Assembly: GCA_947449695.1 (NCBI GenBank)
Contig: CANFST010000015.1
Location: 1-64,000 of the forward strand
Length of the DNA stretch: 64,000 bases
From: Chitinophagales bacterium
GTDB taxonomy: Bacteria; Bacteroidota; Bacteroidia; Chitinophagales; CAIODY01
Direction: 5' to 3'
Shown: positions 27,995-38,710 of the stretch, one piece after another
Layout of the letters: the number at the start of each line of letters is the position of its first letter
Position numbering within the stretch: position 1 is the first letter of the stretch
The notes under the pieces: model-generated
Seen by the model: only the letters and a program-made list of their open reading frames with translations
Databases searched by the model: none
Told to the model about the DNA's origin: nothing
Translations under genes and position numbers: made by a program

Positions 27995-29089
27995 TTATTG
28001 CAATTGTTCTTTGATGCCAGGCAGAGTATCTAAAAATATTTGCAAGGTTTCATCTAAAGTTTTAAAACTATGTCCACCCGAAGCGTTTTTATGTCCGCCC
28101 CCTTCAAAATATTTATTGCAAATTTCATTCACTGCTATATCACCCTTGCTGCGTAAAGATAATTTTACTCTTTCAGTTCTGTCAACAATCAGGCAGGCTA
28201 ATTTGATACCTTTAATGGATAATGGATAATTTACCAAGCCTTCTGTATCGCCCGTGGTAATTTGAAATTGTTTCAGTTCTTCTTTAGTAATAGTGATATA
28301 GGCTGTATTGTATTCAGGCAATACTTTCAACTTATTCAATAAGCAATAGCCAACAAATTGCAACCTGTTTAATCGGTTGGTATCGAAAATGTTTTCAAAA
28401 ATATCGTAAGGCTTTACACCAATTTGCAATAAATCAGCCGTAATGTGATGCACATCAGGCGTAGTGCTATTAAATTTAAACGAACCACTATCAGTTAAAA
28501 TGCCTGTGTATAAACAAGTTGCACTATCTAAATTTATTTTTTCTTTATCGCCCATTTCAACGATAAATTTAAAAATCAACTCAGCAGTAGCCACAGCCCG
28601 TGTATCGGCAAATGCAGCATCTTCAAATCCTTCAGCATTCAAATGATGATCAATCATCACTTTAATAGCTGCTGACTGGCGCACTAATTCGCCCATTTCA
28701 TTAATTCTGCCTAAGTTATTAAAATCCAAACAAAAAATTAAATCAGCTTCGGTAATAGCTTGGTTGCTTGTTTCTTCTGTTTTAGGAAATTCCCAAACAG
28801 AATTATTGCCTGGTAACCACCATAAAAAATCAGGATAATCAGTAGGCGAAATCACTTGCACCTGATGGTTCAATTGAATCAAATAATGATACAAGCCAAG
28901 CGAAGAGCCCATTGCATCACCATCAGGTTTATGATGTGTGGTGATTACAATTTTTTTTGGCGAACCATGTATTAATGATTCTACAGTTGCAATATTTTTA
29001 TTGTTGAGCAATGATGGATTATTTTTTCGGGCAGCAAATGTAGTGTTTCGGTATGATAATGTAGGCAGAAAAAAAACTTGATACAACAA
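27995..29089 (-). CDS. DHH family phosphoesterase (bifunctional oligoribonuclease/PAP phosphatase NrnA-like)
   Basis: ITTHHKPDGDAMGSSLGL; FCLDFNNLGRI; MIDHHLNAEGF; GGGHKNASGG. Confidence 0.9.
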   Translation of the reverse strand: MLYQVFFLPTLSYRNTTFAARKNNPSLLNNKNIATVESLIHGSPKKIVITTHHKPDGDAMGSSLGLYHYLIQLNHQVQVISPTDYPDFLWWLPGNNSVWEFPKTEETSNQAITEADLIFCLDFNNLGRINEMGELVRQSAAIKVMIDHHLNAEGFEDAAFADTRAVATAELIFKFIVEMGDKEKINLDSATCLYTGILTDSGSFKFNSTTPDVHHITADLLQIGVKPYDIFENIFDTNRLNRLQFVGYCLLNKLKVLPEYNTAYITITKEELKQFQITTGDTEGLVNYPLSIKGIKLACLIVDRTERVKLSLRSKGDIAVNEICNKYFEGGGHKNASGGHSFKTLDETLQIFLDTLPGIKEQLQ

Positions 29090-29185
29090 TTATTAACTAA
29101 AATGTAATAGTCTGGTTGATTTGTTCAATTGCGAATAATTGAAGAATATTTTTTTCATAACGCAGTCAGAAATATTTTGGTTGTA

Positions 29186-29193
29186 TATCTTTG
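29186..29193 (+). promoter_or_regulatory. Bacteroidota-type -7 element (TAnnTTTG)
   Basis: TATCTTTG upstream of 29243; -33 element not identified. Confidence 0.45.
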
Positions 29194-29242
29194 GCAAAAA
29201 TAAATCAGCTATTTAAGAGTATTTTTGTTTTAAAATAAGTAG

Positions 29243-29791
29243 ATGGACAAAACCCTTCAGCAATACAACACAGCAGTAGCCGAATGTGCCAAAATATTTT
29301 TGTTAAAAACCAAAGATTATGGCACAGCATGGCGCATACTTCGTACACCAAGCATCACTGACCAGATTTATATCAAAGCACAGCGAATCAGAACTATACA
29401 AGATACTGGTGAACAGCAAATCAGCGAAGGCATCGAATCTGAATTTATCGGTATCGTTAATTATGCTGTAATTGGATTGATGCAATTAGAATTGAAAAAT
29501 GATGAGCGAATGGAATTAAATTTTGCTGAAGTAGAAAGTAAATTCAATAAAGTAATAGATGATACTCGTAATTTAATGCAACGCAAAAACCATGACTATG
29601 GAGAAGCCTGGCGTAGCATGAGAGTGAGCAGTATTACCGATTTGATTTTGATGAAAATTTATCGCATTCGCCAAATTGAAGATAATAAAGGCAAAACCTT
29701 GATAAGTGAAGGAATAGACGCATCTTATTACGACATTATTAATTATGCATTATTTGCATTAATACTGTTGAATGAAGAAAAGAAAAAATAA
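29243..29791 (+). CDS. DUF1599 domain-containing protein (internally duplicated)
   Basis: Two copies of KxxDYGxAWRxxRxxSITDxIxxKxxRIRxIxD. Confidence 0.85.
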   Translation: MDKTLQQYNTAVAECAKIFLLKTKDYGTAWRILRTPSITDQIYIKAQRIRTIQDTGEQQISEGIESEFIGIVNYAVIGLMQLELKNDERMELNFAEVESKFNKVIDDTRNLMQRKNHDYGEAWRSMRVSSITDLILMKIYRIRQIEDNKGKTLISEGIDASYYDIINYALFALILLNEEKKK

Positions 29792-29835
29792 TTTTTTCTT
29801 AACCCCATACAACCATTTGCAATTTTTTTTCGACT

Positions 29836-30792
29836 ATGTTATTAGAATCTGCTTCTTTAAATGCTTTAGTGCTGGATGATATTCATCCAGTATTCTTGCA
29901 AGGATTGGAAGAGATGAAAATAAAAGTTCTTAAAAAATTGGATTTAAGTAGCGATGAATTAGAAAAGATAATTGCAGGCTATGAAATAATTGTGGTGAAT
30001 AGCAAAACACAAGTCAATAAGAAATTAATAGATGCCGCAACGCAATTAAAATTTATTTGTCGCCCGGGCAGCGGAATGGAGAATATTGATATGCTGTACG
30101 CCGAACAAAAAAAAATTGTTTGTATCAATTCGCCCGAAGGTAATTGTGTAGCAGTAGCAGAGCATTGTTTGGCGATGCTATTATCATGGAATAGAAATAT
30201 CATTAAAGCCAACAACGAAATAAAAAGAGGAGAGTGGCTGCGCAAAGAAAATACAGGCGAAGAGTTGAATGGTAAAACTATAGGAATTGTTGGATATGGA
30301 CACACAGGAAGCGAATTGGCTATTAGGGCAGCTGCAATTGGGATGAAGGTATTAGCCTACGACAAATACAAAACAGGTTTTGGTAATGAGAAAATTGAAG
30401 AATGTTCTTTAGAAAAGATAAAAACTGATGCAGATATTATCAGTTTTCATTTACCACTTACAACTGAAACAAAATACATGGCGGATGCAAGTTTTTTTGA
30501 GCAGTTGGGTAAAAAAATTTTATTACTCAATACCTCTCGGGGCGAAGTGGTAAATACAAAAGATTTGATAACAGCTTTGCAGCAAAATAGAATAAAAGGT
30601 GCTTGTTTGGATGTATTGGAAAATGAAAATTTAAAATCGTATAATGAAAAAGAAAAGATGCAGTTTGATTTTTTGTTTGAACTTCCTAACGTAATAGTAA
30701 CACCACATATCGCAGGTTGGACAAATGAATCGAGATACGCTATGGCGGCGGTTTTATTGCAAAAACTAAAAAAAAATTTAAAAATTAATTAA
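29836..30792 (+). CDS. D-2-hydroxyacid dehydrogenase family (phosphoglycerate dehydrogenase-like)
   Basis: GKTIGIVGYGHTGSELA; FHLPLTTETKYM; LLNTSRGEVV; VTPHIAGWT. Confidence 0.9.
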   Translation: MLLESASLNALVLDDIHPVFLQGLEEMKIKVLKKLDLSSDELEKIIAGYEIIVVNSKTQVNKKLIDAATQLKFICRPGSGMENIDMLYAEQKKIVCINSPEGNCVAVAEHCLAMLLSWNRNIIKANNEIKRGEWLRKENTGEELNGKTIGIVGYGHTGSELAIRAAAIGMKVLAYDKYKTGFGNEKIEECSLEKIKTDADIISFHLPLTTETKYMADASFFEQLGKKILLLNTSRGEVVNTKDLITALQQNRIKGACLDVLENENLKSYNEKEKMQFDFLFELPNVIVTPHIAGWTNESRYAMAAVLLQKLKKNLKIN

Positions 30793-30799
30793 CAACATA

Positions 30800-30807
30800 T
30801 ATCTTTG
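30800..30807 (+). promoter_or_regulatory. Bacteroidota-type -7 element (TAnnTTTG)
   Basis: TATCTTTG in ATATCTTTGGCAA, 28 bp before ATG 30835; same context as 29186. Confidence 0.45.
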
Positions 30808-30834
30808 GCAACTTCAAATCAAAAAGTATAACCT

Positions 30835-33800
30835 ATGCACTCTAAAAGTACAATATCATTTAGGTTTTTAATTATTGCGATTTTATTATCGTTATCGTTT
30901 TCAGTATTTGCACAAAAAGGTGAAATACATGGTACAGTAATTAATGCTGAAACCAAAAAACCACTCGATTACATTGCTGTAAAAGCAATTCAGGGCGATT
31001 TAACCAAGGGGCTTACTTATACACAAGAAGATGGTTCGTTTGTAATTAAACCTTTAGACGCAGGCGAATATGAAATCTTGATTGTTGATTTAAAATATGA
31101 TACAGTTAGGATGACAAATCTACAAGTAACATCTGATGGTGCTCGTGTGATTACAGAACCAATTGAATTATTAAAGAAATCTAAAGTTATAAAAACACTT
31201 ATTATTAAGTCTGAGCGCCCACCTATTAATGTAGGTGATCCATCACAAAAAACTACTTTTAGCGATAAGGATATTAAAGCAGCACCTGTTCGTAGTATTA
31301 CTGACATAGCTTCTGCAGGAACAGCTAATGTTTATAAAGACAGAGATGGAAATTTGAAAATTGGTGGCGATAGAGGTTCAGGAACAAGAATATATGTAGA
31401 TGGTATTGAATTAAGAGGTGATGCAGCAGTGCCAGTTGGAGCTATTTCCGAAGCCGAAATCACAACAGGTGGTTTACCTGCAAAATATGGTGATGCAATT
31501 GGGGGTGTAATTAGTGTAACCACAAAAGGAGCATCTAAAAAATTTGCTGGTGGCGGTGAAGTAGCTACTTCAAAATTATTGGATCCATATGGCTACTATT
31601 TAGGAGCAATCAACTTAACAGGTCCTTTATTATTTAAGAAAGAGGTTGGTGCTAAAAACAGAAAACCATTATTGGGTTATAATGTATCAATCGAATTTCA
31701 ACACGATAAAGATCCTTCACCATCTGCAGTTGGTGCTACAAAAATAAAAGATGCTACATTAGCACAATTAGAGGCAAATCCCTTGGTATTAAATCCGAAA
31801 ACTGGCTATGGATTTATTCGTAGCACAGATTTTACAACTGCAAATGATTTTGAAACTATTAAGTATCAACAAAATGTTGCTTCCAATCAATTAAGAATTG
31901 CCAGCAAATTAGATTTTAATTTAAACTCTCAAATTTCTTTATCTGTAGGTGGAAATGGATTTTATTCAAAGTATCATGAATATATTAGAGAGTACGCATT
32001 GTTTAATACGGAAAACAATCCTGAAGACAGAAAATATTCTTGGAGAGTATTTGCACGTTTCACACAACATTTAGGTAAAACAGATACAGCATCATTAAGA
32101 AGAATGCAGCAATCGGCTGTTCAAAATGCTTTCTATACAGTTCAGGTAGATTATAGTCAGGATAATTTCCGCCGCTGGTCAGATGTGAGTCATTTTGATG
32201 CATTTAATTATGGCTATGTTGGTAAGTTTCAAACTTTAAGAGAAAAGCAATTTAGACCAGGCAGAGATTCTTTAACTAATATTTCGGGAGTTATTCAAAC
32301 TTTAGATAAAGACACATTGGTAGTTTATACGCCAGGTACAATTAATCCTAAAATGACCAATTATGCTACTCAGTTTTTTAATACAGTAGGTGATGGTACA
32401 AGCAACATTTATAATACGAGTATGTCTAATATTTTAGCTGGTGGCGGCTTATTAAATGGTCAACGCCCAGGCAACGTAAATGGTTTGTGGTATAATACAG
32501 GAAGAAGATATGGCGGCTACGATTTTAACCAACAAAATCAATTAAGAGTATCTGTAGATGGTTCATTCGATTTGAAATTATCTAACCGAAAAGGTGCAAA
32601 ACCTCATAGTATCGAGTTTGGTTTGTTGTATGAACAACGTACTGATAGGTCTTACAATATAAGTGCTTTAAGCCTTTGGGGGTTGATGCGTTTATTAGAA
32701 AACAATCAATTAACTCAATTGGATAAACAACACCCTATCATTAAAGGGGGCTTTGGCGGTGGTTTCCAAGATACTGTGTTTTATAATTATCAATATAATA
32801 AAGCTGATCAATATAACTTTGATAAAAACGTAAGAGAAAAATTGGGTATGGCTGTAAATAGCACTCAAAAAATTGATATTGATGCTTTGGATCCATCTTT
32901 CTTCAAGTTAAGCATGTTTTCACCAGATGAATTATTGAATTCTGGCAATAGTTATGTAGGTTATTATGGTTACGATTACACAGGAAATATTTATCGTGGT
33001 ACAAACCGTTTCAATGATTATTTTACAAAAAAGGATGATAATGGAAATTATTTACGTCAAGTAGGTGCTAATCGTCCAATCTACAATGCGGCTTATATTC
33101 AAGATAGATTTTATTTTAATGATTTGGTGTTCAATGTGGGCTTGCGTATAGACCGCTTTGATGCCAACACTAAAGTTTTAAAAGATCCTTATTCTTTATA
33201 TGCAATTAAACCAGTAAGCGAAGTGCCTGGTGCACAGAACATTGCTAACGGCGGTAAACATCCGGGCAATATTGGAAGTGATTATGCGGTTTACATTGAC
33301 CAATTATCAAATCCCCAATCGGCAAAAATTTTGGGTTATAGAAATGGAGATACTTGGTATGATGCAAACGGTGTTCAATTAACTGACCCAACTGTATTAG
33401 CTAAAGCAACTGCAACTAATAATATTTTACCTTATTTGGAAAATACAACAACAAAAATAACAGATGCTTCATTTGACCCAGCTACATCATTTAAAGATTT
33501 TAATCCGCAATTAAATTTTTCTCCACGTATTGCTTTTTCGTTCCCAATCAACAACGACCAAGCTATGTTTTATGCTCATTATGATGTAATGGTTCAACGT
33601 CCTCAGGATAGAAACTATCTTACACCCGACTACTATTTGTTCATGGACAAAATAGCTACTGATGCTACATTTCCAAATCCAAATTTACAACCTGAAAGAA
33701 AAATTGATTACCAGATTGGTTATAAACAAGCACTTACAAAACGTTCTTCTTTGAACTTAGCAGCACATTATACTGAATATAGAGATTTAATTCAGGTGAC

Positions 33801-34587
33801 TCGATTGTTCTATTCTTATCCAGTATCTTACAGAACTTATGGCAATCGCGATTTTGCTACCAATAAAGGCTTTGATATTACTTACGAACAACAAACAACT
33901 AAAAATGTAAGATTAAGAGCAAGTTATACTTTAGCATTTGCAGATGGTAGTGGTTCGGATGATCGTTCACAAGCGGCTTTGATTGATGCAGGTGTTCCTA
34001 ACTTAAGAACTATTTTACCATTAAATTACGATGTACGCCATACCGTAAGTGGTAATTTTGATTTCCATTTTTCTCAAGGTCAAGGTTATAATGGACCTGA
34101 AAAGTTAAGAAAGATATTGGAAAATTCTGGTATTAATGTTATTTTCATTGCTCGTTCTGGGGAACCATATAGCAGAATCAGTCAGGCAAGAGGCATGGGA
34201 TATATTACTGCGACAGGTTTCCAGGTTTTACAAGGAACAATTAATGGGTCACGTTTACCATGGAATTATAATTTTGATATTAAATTCGATAAAAATTTCT
34301 TAATCAGCGCTAAAACAAAAGCAAATGGCAAAGCTTCTCATGCAACGTCGCTTACAGCTTATATCACTATTACAAATGCTTTAAATACCAAGAATATTGC
34401 AGCTGTTTATAATTATACTGGCAATGCAAATGATGATGGATATTTGGGAAGTCCTACTGCACAAAATGCCATTGCTAGTCAGAATAGCTCACAAGCATTT
34501 ATAGACCAGTATAAAGTTAAAATAGATAATCCAAGCAATTATTTTTTACCTCGTAGAATTCGTTTTGGTTTAAGTTTCAATTTCTAA
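30835..34587 (+). CDS. TonB-dependent receptor with carboxypeptidase-regulatory-like N-terminal domain
   Basis: GEIHGTVINAETKKPLDYIAVKA; plug-like GTRIYVDGIELRG...KYGDAIGGVISVTTK; C-terminal PRRIRFGLSFNF. Confidence 0.9.
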   Translation: MHSKSTISFRFLIIAILLSLSFSVFAQKGEIHGTVINAETKKPLDYIAVKAIQGDLTKGLTYTQEDGSFVIKPLDAGEYEILIVDLKYDTVRMTNLQVTSDGARVITEPIELLKKSKVIKTLIIKSERPPINVGDPSQKTTFSDKDIKAAPVRSITDIASAGTANVYKDRDGNLKIGGDRGSGTRIYVDGIELRGDAAVPVGAISEAEITTGGLPAKYGDAIGGVISVTTKGASKKFAGGGEVATSKLLDPYGYYLGAINLTGPLLFKKEVGAKNRKPLLGYNVSIEFQHDKDPSPSAVGATKIKDATLAQLEANPLVLNPKTGYGFIRSTDFTTANDFETIKYQQNVASNQLRIASKLDFNLNSQISLSVGGNGFYSKYHEYIREYALFNTENNPEDRKYSWRVFARFTQHLGKTDTASLRRMQQSAVQNAFYTVQVDYSQDNFRRWSDVSHFDAFNYGYVGKFQTLREKQFRPGRDSLTNISGVIQTLDKDTLVVYTPGTINPKMTNYATQFFNTVGDGTSNIYNTSMSNILAGGGLLNGQRPGNVNGLWYNTGRRYGGYDFNQQNQLRVSVDGSFDLKLSNRKGAKPHSIEFGLLYEQRTDRSYNISALSLWGLMRLLENNQLTQLDKQHPIIKGGFGGGFQDTVFYNYQYNKADQYNFDKNVREKLGMAVNSTQKIDIDALDPSFFKLSMFSPDELLNSGNSYVGYYGYDYTGNIYRGTNRFNDYFTKKDDNGNYLRQVGANRPIYNAAYIQDRFYFNDLVFNVGLRIDRFDANTKVLKDPYSLYAIKPVSEVPGAQNIANGGKHPGNIGSDYAVYIDQLSNPQSAKILGYRNGDTWYDANGVQLTDPTVLAKATATNNILPYLENTTTKITDASFDPATSFKDFNPQLNFSPRIAFSFPINNDQAMFYAHYDVMVQRPQDRNYLTPDYYLFMDKIATDATFPNPNLQPERKIDYQIGYKQALTKRSSLNLAAHYTEYRDLIQVTRLFYSYPVSYRTYGNRDFATNKGFDITYEQQTTKNVRLRASYTLAFADGSGSDDRSQAALIDAGVPNLRTILPLNYDVRHTVSGNFDFHFSQGQGYNGPEKLRKILENSGINVIFIARSGEPYSRISQARGMGYITATGFQVLQGTINGSRLPWNYNFDIKFDKNFLISAKTKANGKASHATSLTAYITITNALNTKNIAAVYNYTGNANDDGYLGSPTAQNAIASQNSSQAFIDQYKVKIDNPSNYFLPRRIRFGLSFNF

Positions 34588-34611
34588 AATTTTATTCAAA
34601 AGTTATTTTAT

Positions 34612-37600
34612 ATGAAAAAAATGAAAAATATATTAACGATTTTAATCATTGCGGCGGCTTTTAAGGGATATGCTTTTGAAATTCCTTATTTACCTCATGC
34701 TCCAGTTACGCATTCGCAAGGTGGCGGTAAAAGTGCTTTATCATCTTGTGTTCAACCTACTGCTACAATAGATTTAGATATTAATAACGTACGGGCAAAA
34801 TTGATGAATGGTAGCGATATGTGGTGGGACAGAGGTTTGGGGGTCGCTCGATATGAAGTCCCTAAAAGAAACTTGGCTAACGATCCTGGTATGAGGGTAA
34901 GTTCTTTATTTGCTGGTGCAATTTGGGTTGGTGGATTTGACCCTGCAGGAAATTTAAGAGTGGCGGCGCAAACTTATCGTCAAAATGGGAATGATTTTTT
35001 TGCTGGTCCTTTAGATGGCAATGCATCAGTTGATGCTACAACTTGTAGTAAATATGACAGATTCTGGAAAATAAATTTAAGTGAAATTCAAAATTTTTGG
35101 ACTTATGTTGCAGCTAATGGTGCAACAGTTGGTGACCAATCTGCTCAATTTCCAAATGTTTTTGATTGGCCTTCAAAAGGTAATGTATATGCAAAAGATG
35201 CCAACGGGAGTCTGTTTGGTCCAGGTATTGTGCCTGATTTAGCACCTTATTACGATTATAATGGGAATGGTAGCTACGATCCAGACTATGGTGATTATCC
35301 AGCATTTGACCCAACTTTGCCAACAACTTTTCCTGACCAAATGATTTACTGGGTTTATAACGACAAAGGAAATGTACATACTGAAACTCAAGCTCCTGCT
35401 ATTGGTTTGCAGGTGAATGCAACAGCATTTGCTTTCTCAACTAGTGATGATGTGAATAATATGACTTTTTATAGGTATGAATTGTACAATAAAGGGAATG
35501 CTATTTTGGATAGTACTTACATGACTCAATGGATTGATCCAGATTTAGGTTGTTACACAAACGACTATATAGGTTGTGATACTTCTGCAGGTTTTGGAAT
35601 TTGTTATAATTCAGAAGCAAATGATGCGCCTTGTACTACTGGTTATGGTTCGCCAGGTAATTATACTTTTGGGGATGGCGTAGGTATTCCAATGGTGGGT
35701 GTTGATTTTTTTGAAGGACCAACAAATGCACAAGGAAAGCAATTGGGAATGACTGATTTCTATTATTTTATTAATGATAATTCAGTTTTAGGTAATCCGG
35801 TTGGAGCAAATGATTATTATGGATATATGACTGGTACTTGGAGAGACAGAACTCAATTTACTGCTGGAGGAAACGCTCATTTGGGTTCTAAGCGTACTCA
35901 TTATGTTTTTCCTGATGCACCTAACTTAAGCGGTATTAATCCTGTTTCTGGTGATGCTTATTGGTCAATGTGTAATCCAAAGCAAACTGCTGCTGATATG
36001 AGAATGGTGTTATCTTCTGGCCCTTTTCAATTAATACCTGGCTCAAAACAGCGAATTACTGTAGGTGTTGTTTGGGTTCCAGCAATAACTTACCCATGCC
36101 CATCATTTAATAAAATTTTAGCAGCTGATAGAAAGGCTCAGGCTTTGTTTGATGCGCATTTTAAATTATTAAACGGACCGGATGCACCTGATGTTAGTAT
36201 TAAAGAATATGATAAGGAATTGATTTTACAATTAACTAATAACTCTGTTACTTCAAATAATTTTCACGAGCATTATGTTGAGTTTGATAATGAAATTATG
36301 CCTTATGTCGCTTTAAATCCTAAGTCGCCTACACGTGCAGATTCATTAAAGGCATCTTTTCAATTTGAAGGGTATCAAATTTTCCAACTAAGAGATAATT
36401 CTGTGTCTGTTTCTGATTTGCATGATGTTTCTTTAGCACGTCAGATTGCTCAGGTTGACATTAAAAATGGCATTACTAAAATCGTAAACTTTACCCACGA
36501 TGCAGTAACCAATGCAGATGTGCCTATTTTAGAAGTTGATGGTCAGGATAATGGAATAAAACATACATTTGATGTGAAAACGGATGCATTTGCTACAGGA
36601 AGTAATACCAATTTAGTTAATCATCAAACTTACTACTACATGGTAATAGCTTATTCTTATAACAATTACAAACAGTTTTCTTCTAATGATCCTACATCAC
36701 AAAGTGCTCCTTATAAATCAAGTAGAAGAGGTGTTAAGGTTTATAGTGGTATTCCTCACATTGTTGCTCCAGAACAGGGTGGAACAGTTCTCCATTCTAA
36801 ATTTGGGGATCAGCCTCAAATTACTAGAGTTGAAGGTTTTGGTTCGGGCACTAATTTGTTAAATATTACTCAGACATCAGTTGATCAAATTTTGCAAAAT
36901 GGTCATTTGGACCAGTTGGTATATGATTCAATGGGTGGTCCAATTGCTATATCAGTTTTCGACCCTAAAATGGTAAAACCAAGTGATTATGAAGTATATT
37001 TGATTGATTCAGTTTATTCAGCCGCAAATAATAATAACGATAGTATTAATAAAAATGCTTACTGGAAAATTGTTAATAAAACGACAGGAGAGACGAGGTA
37101 TTCATTAAATGATATATCAGTTTCTTCAGAACAAGTTTTTGAAGATTGGGGTTTTTCGGTAAACATTGCTCAAAATGCTTTTCCAGGTACAAAAACTATT
37201 TCTAATGGACCAACCAATATTGTTGAGTATGCACCTAATAACGGATTTCTAGGTTGGGATTATAAAGTGAATTCTCAAATTAATTTTTGGTACAATTATA
37301 CAACACCTGGAACTGCAGATGGTGAAGGAGATGTTCCAAACAATTGGATTCGTTCAGGTACTTATTTACCATCATTAGCAACCCATGCAATTTATGGCGA
37401 TTATACTTATCATGCTGCGACTCAAACTACCCCAGCTTATTGTGATCCATTAGATAAGAATGAAGACTTTGAAAAAATAGCTGGAAGAACTTGGGCTCCA
37501 TACAGATTATGTCAATATGATATTTTTACTACGCCAACAGATTCGGAAGCATTATACGAACAGGCAATTATACCAGGTTATAGCGCTAATTCTGTTAATA

Positions 37601-38670
37601 CTCATAAATTAGCAGATGTGTTTAGTGTAGACATTGTTTTCACAAGCGATAAATCAAAATGGACGCGTTCTGCTGTTGTAGAAACTAATCCAAGAATGAA
37701 ATATAGTAATACAAGTGCAACTTTAAATAAAAGATTGAGAGGTAGATCACATGCATCTTGGATAGATAAATATGCAGTTAACCCTGATGGTTCGCCTCAG
37801 TACGACCAAAGTGGCAGTACAGGCTTAAGTTGGTTCCCTGGCTATGCAATTAATGTCGAAACTGGCCAAAGATTAAATATTATTTTTGGAGAGGATAGTC
37901 ACTTACCTACGAATAATGGCGATGATATGCTTTGGAACCCTACTGATAGTATATTCAATACTGTATTTTCTAGACTTGTTTATGGAGGAAGGCATTACAT
38001 TTATGTATTAAATTCAGAATATCAAGAAGATTTAGGCTACCAACAATCTTACGTAGCTGATGTTTTGGCTAACAATAGTTCCACGGGTTTGAGTCCTATT
38101 GATATTTTTAACTCAGCAATTTGGGTAGGTGTGCCAATGACTCAAATACCAATGAAATCTGCAAAAGATGGTATTATTCCAGCAGATTTTACTTTGAAAT
38201 TAAGAGTTGCAAAACCCTATTGTAAGGCTAATTATGGTAATAACAGCGATTATCCAACTTATCCAAAATACACTTTTAGTATGAAAGGATTAGCAGCTGA
38301 AACAAATGTTATTGATACAGCAAAGTCAGCATTAGATTTAATCAATGTAGTTCCAAATCCTTATTATGCCTTTTCAAATTACGAAACAGGAATGTTGGAT
38401 ACAAAAGTTAAGATAACCAATCTACCACGTAAATGTACTATTACCATTTATGCTGTGGATGGCACGTTAATTCGTCAGTTCAATCGAGATACAGAATTAC
38501 CTACTTATCAAGAATGGGACTTGAAAAATACAGCAAACGTTCCAATATCCAGTGGATTATATTTGATTCATATTTCTGCTACAGGATTAGGAAAAAATCA
38601 AAACGAATCTGCACAAAAGGTAATTAAATGGTTTGGCGTTATGCGACAAGTGGACTTAAATACTTTTTAA
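34612..38670 (+). CDS. Very large secreted protein co-transcribed with TonB receptor and PorV-like protein
   Basis: 1352 aa; C-term region VVPNPYYAFSNYETGMLDTKVKITNLPRKCTITIYAVDGTLIRQF typical of this operon type. Confidence 0.75.
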   Translation: MKKMKNILTILIIAAAFKGYAFEIPYLPHAPVTHSQGGGKSALSSCVQPTATIDLDINNVRAKLMNGSDMWWDRGLGVARYEVPKRNLANDPGMRVSSLFAGAIWVGGFDPAGNLRVAAQTYRQNGNDFFAGPLDGNASVDATTCSKYDRFWKINLSEIQNFWTYVAANGATVGDQSAQFPNVFDWPSKGNVYAKDANGSLFGPGIVPDLAPYYDYNGNGSYDPDYGDYPAFDPTLPTTFPDQMIYWVYNDKGNVHTETQAPAIGLQVNATAFAFSTSDDVNNMTFYRYELYNKGNAILDSTYMTQWIDPDLGCYTNDYIGCDTSAGFGICYNSEANDAPCTTGYGSPGNYTFGDGVGIPMVGVDFFEGPTNAQGKQLGMTDFYYFINDNSVLGNPVGANDYYGYMTGTWRDRTQFTAGGNAHLGSKRTHYVFPDAPNLSGINPVSGDAYWSMCNPKQTAADMRMVLSSGPFQLIPGSKQRITVGVVWVPAITYPCPSFNKILAADRKAQALFDAHFKLLNGPDAPDVSIKEYDKELILQLTNNSVTSNNFHEHYVEFDNEIMPYVALNPKSPTRADSLKASFQFEGYQIFQLRDNSVSVSDLHDVSLARQIAQVDIKNGITKIVNFTHDAVTNADVPILEVDGQDNGIKHTFDVKTDAFATGSNTNLVNHQTYYYMVIAYSYNNYKQFSSNDPTSQSAPYKSSRRGVKVYSGIPHIVAPEQGGTVLHSKFGDQPQITRVEGFGSGTNLLNITQTSVDQILQNGHLDQLVYDSMGGPIAISVFDPKMVKPSDYEVYLIDSVYSAANNNNDSINKNAYWKIVNKTTGETRYSLNDISVSSEQVFEDWGFSVNIAQNAFPGTKTISNGPTNIVEYAPNNGFLGWDYKVNSQINFWYNYTTPGTADGEGDVPNNWIRSGTYLPSLATHAIYGDYTYHAATQTTPAYCDPLDKNEDFEKIAGRTWAPYRLCQYDIFTTPTDSEALYEQAIIPGYSANSVNTHKLADVFSVDIVFTSDKSKWTRSAVVETNPRMKYSNTSATLNKRLRGRSHASWIDKYAVNPDGSPQYDQSGSTGLSWFPGYAINVETGQRLNIIFGEDSHLPTNNGDDMLWNPTDSIFNTVFSRLVYGGRHYIYVLNSEYQEDLGYQQSYVADVLANNSSTGLSPIDIFNSAIWVGVPMTQIPMKSAKDGIIPADFTLKLRVAKPYCKANYGNNSDYPTYPKYTFSMKGLAAETNVIDTAKSALDLINVVPNPYYAFSNYETGMLDTKVKITNLPRKCTITIYAVDGTLIRQFNRDTELPTYQEWDLKNTANVPISSGLYLIHISATGLGKNQNESAQKVIKWFGVMRQVDLNTF

Positions 38671-38710
38671 TTTTTTATAAAAACTATTAATTAAAATTCA
38701 ATCTTTCAAC

